From: Rhodoblastus sp963703385
GTDB taxonomy: Bacteria; Pseudomonadota; Alphaproteobacteria; Rhizobiales; Beijerinckiaceae
DNA: 64,000 nt
Assembly: GCA_963703385.1 (NCBI GenBank)
Contig: OY969816.1
Span: 558,001-622,000 of the forward strand
Direction of reading: 5' to 3'
This document shows positions 1-8,675 of this stretch, in pieces. The position numbers were made by a program, and so were the translations under genes. The notes under the pieces are model-generated. The model saw nothing but the letters and a program-made list of their open reading frames with translations. It had not been told where the DNA came from and did not search any database. Within the stretch, counting starts at the first letter, position 1, and every line of letters starts with the position of its first letter.

Positions 1-428
1 TCTATCTCGGCCGCGGCCCGTCCTACCCGCTGGCTTTGGAAGGCGCGCTGAAACTCAAGGAAATTTCCTATATCCACGCCGAAGGCTATGCGGCGGGCGA
101 GCTGAAGCACGGGCCAATCGCGCTGATCGACGAGCAATTGCCGGTGATCGTGATCGCGCCGACCGATCCGGTGCTGGAAAAGACGGTCTCGAACCTTCAG
201 GAAGTTTCCGCGCGCGGCGGGAGGATCATCATGGTCGGCGACGCCCACGCCATCGACGCCGCCGCCGTCTCGCTCGCCGGCGAAATCCGCCTGCCCGACA
301 TGGCGCCCGATTTCGCGGCCATCGTCTATGCCGCGCCGATCCAGTTGCTGGCCTATTACACCGCGGTGTTCATGGGCAAGGACGTCGACCAGCCGCGCAA
401 TCTGGCGAAGAGTGTGACGGTGGAGTGA
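1..428 (+). CDS. glmS: Glutamine-fructose-6-phosphate aminotransferase, C-terminal fragment (5' end outside window)
   Basis: GlmS makes glucosamine-6-phosphate from fructose-6-phosphate and glutamine, the first step toward UDP-GlcNAc for peptidoglycan and LPS. Only the end of the C-terminal isomerase (SIS) domain is in the window. The frame is open from base 3 and reads YLGRGPSYPLALEGALKLKE, followed by the family motif SYIHAEGYAAGELKHGP and the invariant tail DVDQPRNLAKSVTVE before the TGA. Identification is secure. The last about 85 bp recur at 7404-7488, with the restriction island between the two copies. Confidence 0.97.
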   Translation, partial: YLGRGPSYPLALEGALKLKEISYIHAEGYAAGELKHGPIALIDEQLPVIVIAPTDPVLEKTVSNLQEVSARGGRIIMVGDAHAIDAAAVSLAGEIRLPDMAPDFAAIVYAAPIQLLAYYTAVFMGKDVDQPRNLAKSVTVE

Positions 429-429
429 G
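345..429 (+). repeat. Left copy of glmS 3'-end direct repeat
   Basis: This is the final 84 coding bases of glmS plus one base. Bases 369-429 match 7428-7488 perfectly (61 bp), and bases 345-368 match 7404-7427 with several mismatches. Together the copies bracket the type III restriction-modification genes, as att-like repeats would around an island integrated at the end of glmS. Confidence 0.85.
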
Positions 430-459
430 GTGAAGGGGGCTGGGGGCGGGAAGAGCGTC

Positions 460-3060
460 TTACGCCGTGAGATAGTCAGGCAATTTCGCTTTCCGTTCGC
501 TCATCAATATGAGCACGCATCCCACCGACTCTCCGTCCTTTTTGACCAATTCAAGCGTGCCGGCGGGAACGGTATCGTCCCATGCGAAATTGGCTGACAG
601 AACCTTCAACACCTTGCGCTTGTATTCTGTGTCGAGGTTGCCGCCGAGATGGTCGCCCTTGGTTTCGAGGACGGTCACGCGGCGGCGCTTGTCGGATTGT
701 TCCACCGCGAAGATGAAATCCGGGTAGATTTTCTCGCGTCGCCAGCCCTGCAAGCCATATTGGGCGCGGGCGACATTGCGATGCCACCAAACCAGCGCGC
801 TTTCGCCGTCGAGATAAACCGCAACGTCGCGCTCGTCACCGTTCAATTCGTTTTCATAGACGGGAGAGAAAAGGCTCCGCTCCAACGGTCCGCCATGAGC
901 GCCGAGCAACTGCCGGGCGGTCGCGGGCTCCGTCGTCTCAAGTTCGAAAGGCATTTGCCAGTTGCGACCGTCAATCCGCAGACGGAATTGAATTCGCGCC
1001 GCCGCGACTTCGGCCTTGAACAAGGCTTCGGCGCGGGCCGTTCTTTCTTCATCCAGCCCCTTGCGCAATTCTTCGATGATCAGACCGGAAAGCGCGCCGA
1101 TCTTTTCGGCTCCGAAACCTCGTTCCTTGAGGCGATTGGCTAATCTACCGACGACTTCGCGCCCGACAAAGGGATTGGGGATCAGGTCCGAAATCATCCG
1201 CACGGCATATGCCGGATCGAAGCGCAAAGCCTCGCCGCCCGCCGCAACTCGTTCCGCCACGAAATGTTCGGCCCCGTCACTCAGGGTGATGCGCTGCAAC
1301 TGGCTTTCAGCGGCTTGCGCGTTTTCCGGTATGCGGTCGGCGATGGTTCGCGGATCGTAGCCGCGCCAGTCAATGGCGGCGAGAATGTCCGTCTCGTAAT
1401 CGAGGTCGCGGACCTCTTTGCCTTGGACGCGCAACACCTTCGGCAGATAAATCTGGGTCGAGGAAAAAGCGGGGCGGCGCTGAATTTTGCGCAGTGTCGA
1501 TGCGGCCGCCGAAGGTTCCGCTTGCGCGACTGAGAGCACGAGATCACCCAACCCGTCATCCTCAAGCCCCTGCTTGATCGCGGCGACGACTTCGGCGGTT
1601 TCGGAATGATGGGTAACGATGTGGCATTCGTCCAGCGCGGCAATTCCCGTCTTCGTCGCGCCTGGCTGGCGCAGCACGCGCCCGACAAGCTGTTTCATTG
1701 CGTTGAGATTGGAGCTTGCCGCCAGCGCGCAGAGCACATAGGCGAAGGGACAATCCCAGCCTTCTTGAAGCGCCGCCTTGGTGATGATCGCCCGCACCCT
1801 GTTGGTCGGCGACAGAAGATCAAGATTTTCCGGCTGGTTGAGATCGTTGGTTTCCGCTGTTTTGACGGCGATTTCCGCTTCGTCGAAGCCTGTCGACATG
1901 AGCCAGGCCTTGACGTCCTCGGCGTGGATATGGCCGCTGGCGCGTTGTTCCGCCCCGGTGCGTTCGACCTGGACCAGCATGATCGGACGGATATAGCGCC
2001 CCGTTTCGGCGCGAAATGTCGCCGCCTGCCGGTCGAGGCTTCGCAGCTTTTCCAAAGCCACGGCCAAAGTCGCCTTCCAGTCCGCGCCCTGCCGCGCATC
2101 GAGATTAAGCGGCATTTTGATCATGCCTTCGCGGTCCAGCTCCTTGCCGGTGATTTCGACGAGAATATTGGCGCTGCGGCCCGGGTGGGGATTTTGTCCG
2201 CCGTGCGGCGCTACATCCTTCGGCGTCGCCGTAAGTTCGAGGACGAAACAGGGATTGAAGCCATATAGGGTCTTGAAGGCGAGTTCCGACGTCGCCTTGT
2301 GGCCTTCGTCCATGACCACGACAGGACGGACCAGCCGCAAGGCGTTGCCAAGAGAATCCTTCACCATCGGCCAAAAATCGTTGTAGGCGTCGAGATTGCG
2401 CGTTTGCGCGATCATCGCCTGATGCGCCGCCTGATCGCCTTCCGGCGGGCAGAAGCCGTGCACGTCGCCGCGATCCTTGAACATTTTCAGCGTGTCGTTG
2501 GTCTCACGATTGGCCGACTGCAACATCAGCAACATGACGCAGAGCTGGCCTTCGACGTCGCGGGCGTCGAGCCGGTCGGTCTTCTGCATAATCTTGACAC
2601 GACCCGCCGCAGCCCGGTCAAGAACTTGCCGATACGGATGCTGGCGGTCCGACAAATGGCGCAAAGTCTGCGAAAAAATCGCTTCGTTGGGGACGATCCA
2701 AAGCACGAAGCCGGTGTTCTTGTTGAGATATTGTCCGAAAATGCGCGACAGCGCCTGCGTGGCGAGAAAAGTCTTGCCGCCGCCGGTCGGCACTTTGAAA
2801 ACCGCATTGGGAACGGGAAGGCCCGCGCCGCTTAAACGAGGTGACCAAGGAATATTTTTCCGCGACGCTGGCAACTCGCCCGCCGCCTTCATTTTCTCCC
2901 ATGCCTTTTTAGGGAAATCGGGAATTTCCAGTCCGAGAGTTGGATCGTCGGCAGCCAATCGCGCGATCCGGTCTGCGCTCGACTTTTCCGCCTTCAAGGC
3001 GGTGAGAAAGGAGTTGAGTTTTGCAAGAACCCGATCCTGATAATCCAGCGTCCGCAACAT
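460..3060 (-). CDS. res: Type III restriction enzyme, Res (helicase-nuclease) subunit
   Basis: Res is the ATP-dependent translocase/endonuclease of a type III restriction-modification system and acts only in complex with Mod. The 866-residue protein has the expected SF2 helicase followed by a PD-(D/E)XK nuclease: Walker A VPTGGGKT at about 90-97, DEGH box at 251-254, ELTATP near 275, a QLVGRVLRQ motif VI near 460, and a C-terminal nuclease signature with D781 (YPDF) and E799/K801 (ETK). The start ATG lies 3 nt past the mod stop, so the genes form a mod-res operon read toward glmS. The reading frame is intact, but its partner mod is split by insertion sequences, so restriction is probably off. 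Confidence 0.95.
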   Translation of the reverse strand: MLRTLDYQDRVLAKLNSFLTALKAEKSSADRIARLAADDPTLGLEIPDFPKKAWEKMKAAGELPASRKNIPWSPRLSGAGLPVPNAVFKVPTGGGKTFLATQALSRIFGQYLNKNTGFVLWIVPNEAIFSQTLRHLSDRQHPYRQVLDRAAAGRVKIMQKTDRLDARDVEGQLCVMLLMLQSANRETNDTLKMFKDRGDVHGFCPPEGDQAAHQAMIAQTRNLDAYNDFWPMVKDSLGNALRLVRPVVVMDEGHKATSELAFKTLYGFNPCFVLELTATPKDVAPHGGQNPHPGRSANILVEITGKELDREGMIKMPLNLDARQGADWKATLAVALEKLRSLDRQAATFRAETGRYIRPIMLVQVERTGAEQRASGHIHAEDVKAWLMSTGFDEAEIAVKTAETNDLNQPENLDLLSPTNRVRAIITKAALQEGWDCPFAYVLCALAASSNLNAMKQLVGRVLRQPGATKTGIAALDECHIVTHHSETAEVVAAIKQGLEDDGLGDLVLSVAQAEPSAAASTLRKIQRRPAFSSTQIYLPKVLRVQGKEVRDLDYETDILAAIDWRGYDPRTIADRIPENAQAAESQLQRITLSDGAEHFVAERVAAGGEALRFDPAYAVRMISDLIPNPFVGREVVGRLANRLKERGFGAEKIGALSGLIIEELRKGLDEERTARAEALFKAEVAAARIQFRLRIDGRNWQMPFELETTEPATARQLLGAHGGPLERSLFSPVYENELNGDERDVAVYLDGESALVWWHRNVARAQYGLQGWRREKIYPDFIFAVEQSDKRRRVTVLETKGDHLGGNLDTEYKRKVLKVLSANFAWDDTVPAGTLELVKKDGESVGCVLILMSERKAKLPDYLTA

Positions 3061-4028
3061 GGCTCAAGCCCGTTCGATGCGATAGAGCGCGAAGGGCAAC
3101 GGGACGAATTCAACATTCACCCCCCGTTCGGCGAGGATTTTTTGCGAGACGAAGCGCGCGGCGGCGAAGACCAGATGTTTTGTCGCCTTGTCGCTTTCGG
3201 CAAAGGCTTTCGCTCGCGACAAGGTCAGCGCCGCTTCCGGTGATTTGAGCCAGTCGAGGTCTGGCCTGTAGATCAGCCAAACTTGTTGGCCTTCGACCGC
3301 GCCGAGATAAAAATCCTTTTCGCGCATGGCGGCGGGATCGCAGGCCCGATTGGTCGCCATATGGAATAGGGCGGAGCCAAGGGCCGCATAGGCCGGCAAA
3401 GCTTCGCCGGTCAAAATCTTGTCCAGATCGACTGCCGAGCCGAGTGTGCAATAAGTGAAATCGCCTCCTAGACCTTCGGCGCGTTCGTCAATCGTCTTTT
3501 CGCCGGTGACGATGAGGTCGCCGTCCTTCACCTGTTTGGTGAGCCGGTCGTACTTGTGTTTTTCGAGATTTTCGACGCCTTCGACCTTGTGGACCAGCGC
3601 GGTTGAATTTTTGACCTTCCTCCAACTGAGCCCTTCCCGCAAAAGCTCGGTTTTCTGGACGCCCTGATAATCATAGCCATTGATAACCCGACGCACGCGT
3701 TCGGCGGTCACGCTATCGGCATAATCTTCCATCTCGACAAGGATGAACCGACGATTGCCGTTGTCGCGTTTGTTTGTTTCTAAAACAGCATGCGCAGTTG
3801 TACCAGAGCCAGCAAAAGAGTCCAAAACAATTGAGTTAGCGTCCGTACACAAGTCTATGACTTTAGCAACAAAATCGCAAGCCTTCGGGAAATCAAAGAC
3901 ACGCGCCCCCATTATCTTATCGAGTTCATCGGCCCCTGACTGCCCCTTTATATCGGTCCAAAAACTAGAAATTGGCATTCTTTCGGCAGTTTCTGAAAGA
4001 AACCGCTTCTTTCGTGGCTTGCCTGTTA

Positions 4029-5079
4029 GAGCGGCCTCCGATCACACTGGATCATATCCGCAGGCTGCGAAATAATTTTTGCATTCTGTGGGCTTGAAGA
4101 TTTCGGCGCAAGTTTCGAGTGCGCGCATCAATCCGCCGACGGTTCGCTCGGCGATTTTTCGCAGATGCGCCTTGAGCTTGGAAAAGGCTTTCTCGATCGG
4201 GTTCATGTCGGGGCTGTAGGGCGGCAGATAGCGCAACTCGGCGCCGGCGGCTTTGATCAACTCTTCGACCCGCGGTCCCTTGTGGGCGGGCAGATTGTCC
4301 ATGACGACGATGTCGCCTTGCGAGAGCGTGGGGCCGAGGCAGTTTTCCACCCATTCTTCGAAGAGGGCGGCGTTGATCGGGCGATCGAAGACCTTCGGCG
4401 CCACGAGGCCGCGAAGGCTGACGCCGGCGACCAACGTGACTGTCTTGTAATGGCCGTGCGGCACGGCGGCGCGCAGCCGTCGCCCGCGCCGACAGCGTCC
4501 GCCTTTGCGCGCCAGATTTGTCGAGGCGCCGGTCTCGTCGATGAAAATGAGCTTCGAAGGGTCGAGATCAGGCTGTCCCTCGAACCATTCCAGCCGGCGT
4601 TTCATCACGTCCGGGCGTTGCTGCTCGGCGGCGTGCGCGCTCTTTTTTTAAATGTGACGCCGTGCCGAGCGAAGAAGCGCGACAACACTGAACTCGAAAA
4701 ATGCTCGCCGCAATTCTTGACCAGCCGCTCCTGGATTTCGAGGAGAGTGATGTCCGGCGTGCGTCGGATCAGCCCCATGAGGTAGTCGTGATGGGCTTCG
4801 ATGCGCCCCGAGCGGCGATCGCCGCCCACAGGCCTGGGCGAGACCTCTCCCGTCGTCTCGAATTGCTTGACCCAGCGCACGGCGCTGGCGATGCCGATCT
4901 TGAACAGTTTCGCCGCCGCATTGCGCGACAGCCCGTCGACAACCACTGCCTCAACCACGCGTTTGCGAAGATCGTCGGAAAGCGCCATTCTCGCCGCCTC
5001 CTTCCGCGGCGAGAATCATGAATCAGATTTCAGCCGATTTGGGAATCCCAAAGCAATTCAAATCGTTCGGAGCCCGCTC
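4029..5079 (-). mobile_element. IS630-family insertion sequence, copy 1 (1051 bp)
   Basis: The element is bounded by TA at 4027-4028 and 5080-5081, the TA duplication typical of IS630/Tc1-mariner elements. Its ends are imperfect inverted repeats starting GAGCGGCCTCCGATC and GAGCGGGCTCCGAAC. It is the same length and nearly the same sequence as 39411-40461; I see two base differences, both outside the coding frames. The left flank joins GCCTGT of mod, so it sits inside one copy of the target duplication made by the neighbouring IS10-like element. Confidence 0.95.
4042..4988 (-). CDS. IS630-family transposase, two overlapping frames joined by -1 frameshift
   Basis: The first frame (4988-4605, 127 aa, MALSDDLRKRVVEA) carries the helix-turn-helix DNA-binding region. 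The second (4608-4042, 188 aa) carries the DDE catalytic domain, with IFIDETGAS (first D), VVMDNLPAHKG (second D) and YSPDMNPIEKAFSKLK (E). Near the end of the first frame is a run of seven A on the coding strand (T7 at 4643-4649). A -1 slip there joins the frames as KKSAHAAEQQRPDVMKRR, giving a full-length transposase. Protein sequences are identical to copy 2, which points to recent transposition. Confidence 0.93.
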
Positions 5080-5082
5080 TAG

Positions 5083-6347
5083 CTCATGAATCCCCTCATT
5101 TTTGCGTGACTCTAAAAAGCCCGAATTTGGGATTCTTCCGAGCGGCGTGACGGAGAATCTGCCGGTTGGGGAGAGCGATGCGCGCGCCGAAGGAGCGATT
5201 TGATTTTGTTCATGAATTTGTGAGCCGCGTCTTTGTTGACGACCTGCACGCCAAACGCATTCTGTCTTTGGCGAATGGGACGCTTGGAGTGATGACGGGG
5301 GCGGCTCTCGCGGTTAGCCTGATCGGACAGGCGTTGGCGACGGCGCGCGGACTGATCGCGAAGTCGGCGATCAAGCAGGTCGACCGGCTGCTGAGCAACG
5401 CGGGCGTGGCTCCTTGGGAGTTGTTCGGGTCGTGGGTTCCCGAAGTCGTTGGAGCGCGGCGCGACATCGTCGTGGCGATGGACTGGACGGATTTCGATCC
5501 CGACAATCAGTCCACGCTCGCGCTGCATCTCGTCACGCGCCACGGAAGAGCCACGCCGCTGCTTTGGCTGACCGTCGACAAGGACGAATTGAAGGACCAG
5601 CGCAACGATTTCGAGGATTTGTGCCTGTCCCGGCTGAAGGCGCTGCTGCCCGAGGGCGTGACGGCGACGATTCTGGCCGATCGCGGCTTTGGCGATATCA
5701 AACTATTCGAATTCCTGGGCAGCCTTGGCTTTCAATATGTCATCCGCTTTCGCGGCAACATCCACGTCAGCGCAGCCGATGGCGAAACCCGGTTGGCCGC
5801 CGATTGGGTCGGCAAGGGCGGGCGAGCGCGAAAACTGCGCGACGCCGAAGTGTCCGCCGCCCGCCAAAGGGTTGGGGCGGTCGTATGCGTGAAGGCCGCG
5901 GGCATGAAGGAGGCCTGGCATCTGGCCGCCAGCGGCGGCGCGCTCTCCGCGCCGCAGATCATCAAGCTTTATTCCAAACGCTGGACCATCGAGCCCAGCT
6001 TTCGAGACAGCAAGGATTTGCGCTTTGGAATGGGCATGAACGCGCTGAGGATCGACGATCCGCAACGCCGCGACCGCCTCTTGCTCCTCAACGCCTTCGC
6101 CATCCTGCTGCTGACGCTCTTGGGCGCCGCCGGCGAAAGCCTCGGAATGGACCGGCAACTGAGAACCAGCACCGTCAAGCGCCGCGTCCATTCCCTTTTC
6201 CGACAAGGCTGCCTGCTCTATGACCTGATCCCCAACATGCCGGAGAAGAGACTCCGGCCCCTCATCGAGCGATACCAGGATCTCCTACGCCAAAGCTCTG
6301 CTTTCTCCGACGCTTTCGGGGTCATTTAAAATGAGGGGATACGTGAG
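5083..6347 (+). mobile_element. IS10-like insertion sequence of the IS4 family (1265 bp)
   Basis: Terminal inverted repeats match at 18 of 20 positions: CTCATGAATCCCCTCATTTT at 5083-5102 and CTCACGTATCCCCTCATTTT read inward from 6347. From memory, these resemble the ends of IS10/Tn10 (CTGATGAATCCCCTAATG). The 9-bp target duplication GCCTGTTAG lies at 6348-6356 on the right. On the left it is GCCTGTTA (4021-4028) plus TAG (5080-5082), because IS630 later inserted at its TA. Nine-bp duplications are typical of the IS10 group. Confidence 0.93.
5178..6329 (+). CDS. IS4-family (IS10 group) transposase
   Basis: This is a 383-residue DDE transposase that catalyses cut-and-paste transposition of the surrounding element. 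Visible catalytic features are DWTDF (first Asp), ILADRGFGD (second Asp) and YSKRWTIEPSFRDSKD, the Y-(2)-R-(3)-E-(6)-K signature of IS4 transposases. ATG at 5178 follows GGGGAGAG at a good distance; an in-frame TTG at 5166 is less likely. The stop overlaps the right inverted repeat region. The frame is intact, so the element may still be active. Confidence 0.94.
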   Translation: MRAPKERFDFVHEFVSRVFVDDLHAKRILSLANGTLGVMTGAALAVSLIGQALATARGLIAKSAIKQVDRLLSNAGVAPWELFGSWVPEVVGARRDIVVAMDWTDFDPDNQSTLALHLVTRHGRATPLLWLTVDKDELKDQRNDFEDLCLSRLKALLPEGVTATILADRGFGDIKLFEFLGSLGFQYVIRFRGNIHVSAADGETRLAADWVGKGGRARKLRDAEVSAARQRVGAVVCVKAAGMKEAWHLAASGGALSAPQIIKLYSKRWTIEPSFRDSKDLRFGMGMNALRIDDPQRRDRLLLLNAFAILLLTLLGAAGESLGMDRQLRTSTVKRRVHSLFRQGCLLYDLIPNMPEKRLRPLIERYQDLLRQSSAFSDAFGVI

Positions 6348-6356
6348 GCCTGTTAG
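6348..6356. repeat. Right copy of the 9-bp target-site duplication GCCTGTTAG
   Basis: Matches 4021-4028 plus the G at 5082 on the other side of the nested elements. In the uninterrupted mod gene this is the CTA ACA GGC stretch coding Leu-Thr-Gly. Confidence 0.88.
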
Positions 6357-7403
6357 AGGATTTGGAGGCCACCAAATCCTCTTATCTTTTAAAAGCGCCT
6401 TGAAGCCATCTTCATCCGTAATCCAACCTCTTGCGGGGTCAGGCTCATATTCATCCTTTGTTTCTGGGTTACGAATTATATAATGGAGATTTCGTCGTGC
6501 TTTAGCAGTTGCTTTTCCAGTTAATGGGTCGGTGACATAAGGGCCGCGAGCGTCACTGTCAGGGTTGGAGAAGTCATCGCGATTAATTATTCGCCCACTC
6601 AGCCCCGCCCCTCGCGAATAAATCAAAACATACTCATGATCAATCGAGAGCTTTGTTTTGACGCGATTATCTGTATTCCTTGTCTTCCAGCAAACATTTC
6701 CAATAAAATGCTCAGCACCAAACACATCATCCATTATCGCTCGAAGCCGGTAGGCTTCGTTATCATCTATAGAGATTGCGATTGTCCCTGAGGATGAAAG
6801 TAATTCTCCAAGAAGTCGTAGCCTTGGCCACATCATACCGCACCATTTGTCATGGCGCAGGCCGTCCTCAATTCCGACCGGGTTCGAGGCCAGCCATTCC
6901 TTGATGACCGGCGAATTGACGTTGTCGTTATAGCACCAGCCCTCGTTGCCGGTGTTGTAAGGCGGGTCGATGTAAATGCAGTCGATCTTGCCGGCGTGAG
7001 TCGGCAGCAGCGCTTTCAGCGCGTCGAGATTGTCGCCGTGAATGATGAGATTGCCGTCGAGCGCGACCGGCCCAACTCCTTTTGTCCCATCGGGAACCAG
7101 CGGACGATAGGGCACGGCGAGGTGATGGTTATAGACAAATTCCTTGCCCTTGAAATTCAGTTCGGTCACGTCGCCCCGCCCCAATGAAAATCGCGCTCAG
7201 TCGCATAGAATCGAAAGGCGAGGAGCTTGGCAATCCCGAAATCCCAAGACGGGCGAAATCGAGGCGTTTCGGGGTTTGACCGGAGGGCGTCTTGGCCCGG
7301 ATCGCGGCGAACCGATTCGCCAGATTTTCCCGCCCCCCGCCGCTTGCCCCCATGGCGCGCCAATCTCAAGCCAGCGTTCCTGGGCCAAAGTCATATGATG
7401 GCC

Positions 7404-7488
7404 GTACTGGCCCATACCACGGCGGTCTTCATGGGCAAGGACGTCGACCAGCCGCGCAATCTGGCGAAGAGTGTGACGGTGGAGTGAG
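7404..7488 (+). repeat. Right copy of glmS 3'-end direct repeat
   Basis: This second glmS tail reads VLAHTTAVFMGKDVDQPRNL and on to SVTVE-stop, with no glmS body upstream. It is perfect against 369-429 over 7428-7488 and diverged just upstream (LAHTT here, LAYYT in glmS). The 7188-7403 stretch between the mod start and this repeat shows no convincing gene and presumably holds the mod promoter. Confidence 0.85.
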
Positions 7489-7584
7489 CGGAGCGGGAAC
7501 GTTCATATTTGAACTGGAGCTTGTTCAGGCTATCCTGACCGGCGCGGCGACGGAAAAGCGCCGGGAGCCGGGGAGGAATGCAGG

Positions 7585-7962
7585 ATGAACAAGGTGAAAG
7601 CGATCGTTCTCGCAACGGTCATGATCGCGGTTTCAGGAGCCGCCGCCTGGGCCGGCGACGCGACTGGCGTCTGGCTGCGCACCGACGGCAAGACCAAGGT
7701 GAAATTCTCGCATTGCGGCGGCGCGCTTTGCGGCGCCGTCGTCTGGCTGCGGGACAAGGATTCTCCGGCCCATATCGGCCAGCGCGTCTTTTACGACATG
7801 AAGCCGGCCGGCGAGAACGAATGGCGCGGCTCGGCCTTCAATCCCGACGACGGCAAGACCTATTCCGGCAAGATGAGCCTTTCCGGCGGCGCGCTGACCA
7901 CCGCCGGCTGCGTGCTCGGCGGCTGGATCTGCAAGAGTTATTCCTGGAGCCGCGCCAACTGA
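7585..7962 (+). CDS. Secreted DUF2147 family protein
   Basis: This 125-residue protein begins with a signal peptide (MNKVKAIVLATVMIAVSGAA, cleavage near AWA-GD). The mature part has the DUF2147 pattern: GVWLRTDGKTKVKF, cysteine pairs (CGGALCG), a G-rich DDGKTYSGKM strand and CVLGGWICKSYSW at the end. It is probably a small periplasmic lipocalin-like beta barrel of unknown ligand. It follows the island end directly, so it was probably the gene next to glmS before the island arrived. A related protein is encoded at 11445-11804. Confidence 0.85.
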   Translation: MNKVKAIVLATVMIAVSGAAAWAGDATGVWLRTDGKTKVKFSHCGGALCGAVVWLRDKDSPAHIGQRVFYDMKPAGENEWRGSAFNPDDGKTYSGKMSLSGGALTTAGCVLGGWICKSYSWSRAN

Positions 7963-8105
7963 CGCGGCGCGGCGCGTCGGCTGGCCCCAGGACGGAACGC
8001 GTCAGGCTTATCCTTTCAAATGGTTTCATCACGCGGTAAGAGCAATCCTGGACAACGCGCGGGACTGCCGCCGGAGGCGTGAGTTTGTATTTTGAAGGGA
8101 CGTTG

Positions 8106-8597
8106 ATGCTCGATCCGCAGGCCTATCGCGACGCGATGAGCGAAATCGCCTCGCCCGTCCATATCATCGCGACCGACGGGCCGGCGGGAATCACGGGCAT
8201 GACCGTGACCGCGCTCGCTTCCGTCACCGACCATCCGGCGACCTTGCTGGTCTGCGTCAACCGGATGTCGCCTTCGTCGCCGCGTTTCCTCGAGAACAAG
8301 GTGTTCAGCGTCAATTCGCTCGGCGTCGAGGACCATAAACTCGCCGATGTGTTCGCCGGCCGCACCAATGAGCATTTCGCCGACAAATTCACCCATGGCG
8401 CGTGGCGCAAGGGCGTGACCGGCGCGCCGCTGCTCGTCGACGCGCTCGCCAATTTCGATTGCCGCCTGATCGACGTGAAGGACATCGGCACCCACCACAT
8501 CCTGATCGGCAGGGTCGAGGCGGTGGCGCGCCGCGACGAGGGCGCGAGCCTGCTCTACCACCGGCGCGGCTACCGGCGCGGCGACGATCATCTGTGA
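8106..8597 (+). CDS. Flavin reductase family protein (NAD(P)H:FMN oxidoreductase)
   Basis: Its 163 residues form one flavin-reductase-like domain (HpaC/RutF type), which reduces free flavin for a partner monooxygenase. Typical features are the N-terminal SPVHIIATDGPAGITGMTVT, SVTDHPATLLVCVNR, the FSVNSLG strand and the HHILIGRVEAV sheet near the end. ATG at 8106 is chosen because GAAGGGA lies just upstream; an in-frame GTG at 8079 has its G-rich signal too close. No partner oxygenase is adjacent, so the substrate pathway cannot be named. Confidence 0.87.
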   Translation: MLDPQAYRDAMSEIASPVHIIATDGPAGITGMTVTALASVTDHPATLLVCVNRMSPSSPRFLENKVFSVNSLGVEDHKLADVFAGRTNEHFADKFTHGAWRKGVTGAPLLVDALANFDCRLIDVKDIGTHHILIGRVEAVARRDEGASLLYHRRGYRRGDDHL

Positions 8598-8675
8598 GAA
8601 GAGCAGGTTAACCTTTCCAGCCGTTGACTCTGATCCTTTAGCTTCGAGCAAGTCGGCGCGGTTTAGCTTTTCGTC

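Larger units (their letters stand above)
3064..7169 (-). pseudogene. mod: Type III DNA methyltransferase Mod, split by two insertion sequences
   Basis: Mod methylates adenine in the recognition site and provides target recognition for Res. The N-terminal part (7169 to about 6348) holds IYIDPPYNTG (DPPY, motif IV). The C-terminal part (about 4030 to 3064) holds FWTDIKGQSG and DSFAGSGTTAHAV (SAM-binding motif I). DPPY before FxGxG is the beta-class order typical of Mod. Removing 4030-6356 restores one frame through PNPLTGKPRKKRFLSE, so the gene was whole before insertion. A GTG at 7169 (VTELNFKGKEF) follows a G-rich stretch; an in-frame TTG at 7184 is the alternative. The N-terminal part now reads into the IS and stops at 6285. 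A functional full-length Mod is not expected. Confidence 0.93.

Noticed and set aside
430..7488. Tn7-like transposon next to glmS
   Set aside because: No TnsA-E proteins or Tn7 ends, and the flanking repeat is about 85 bp of coding sequence rather than a 5-bp duplication downstream of glmS.
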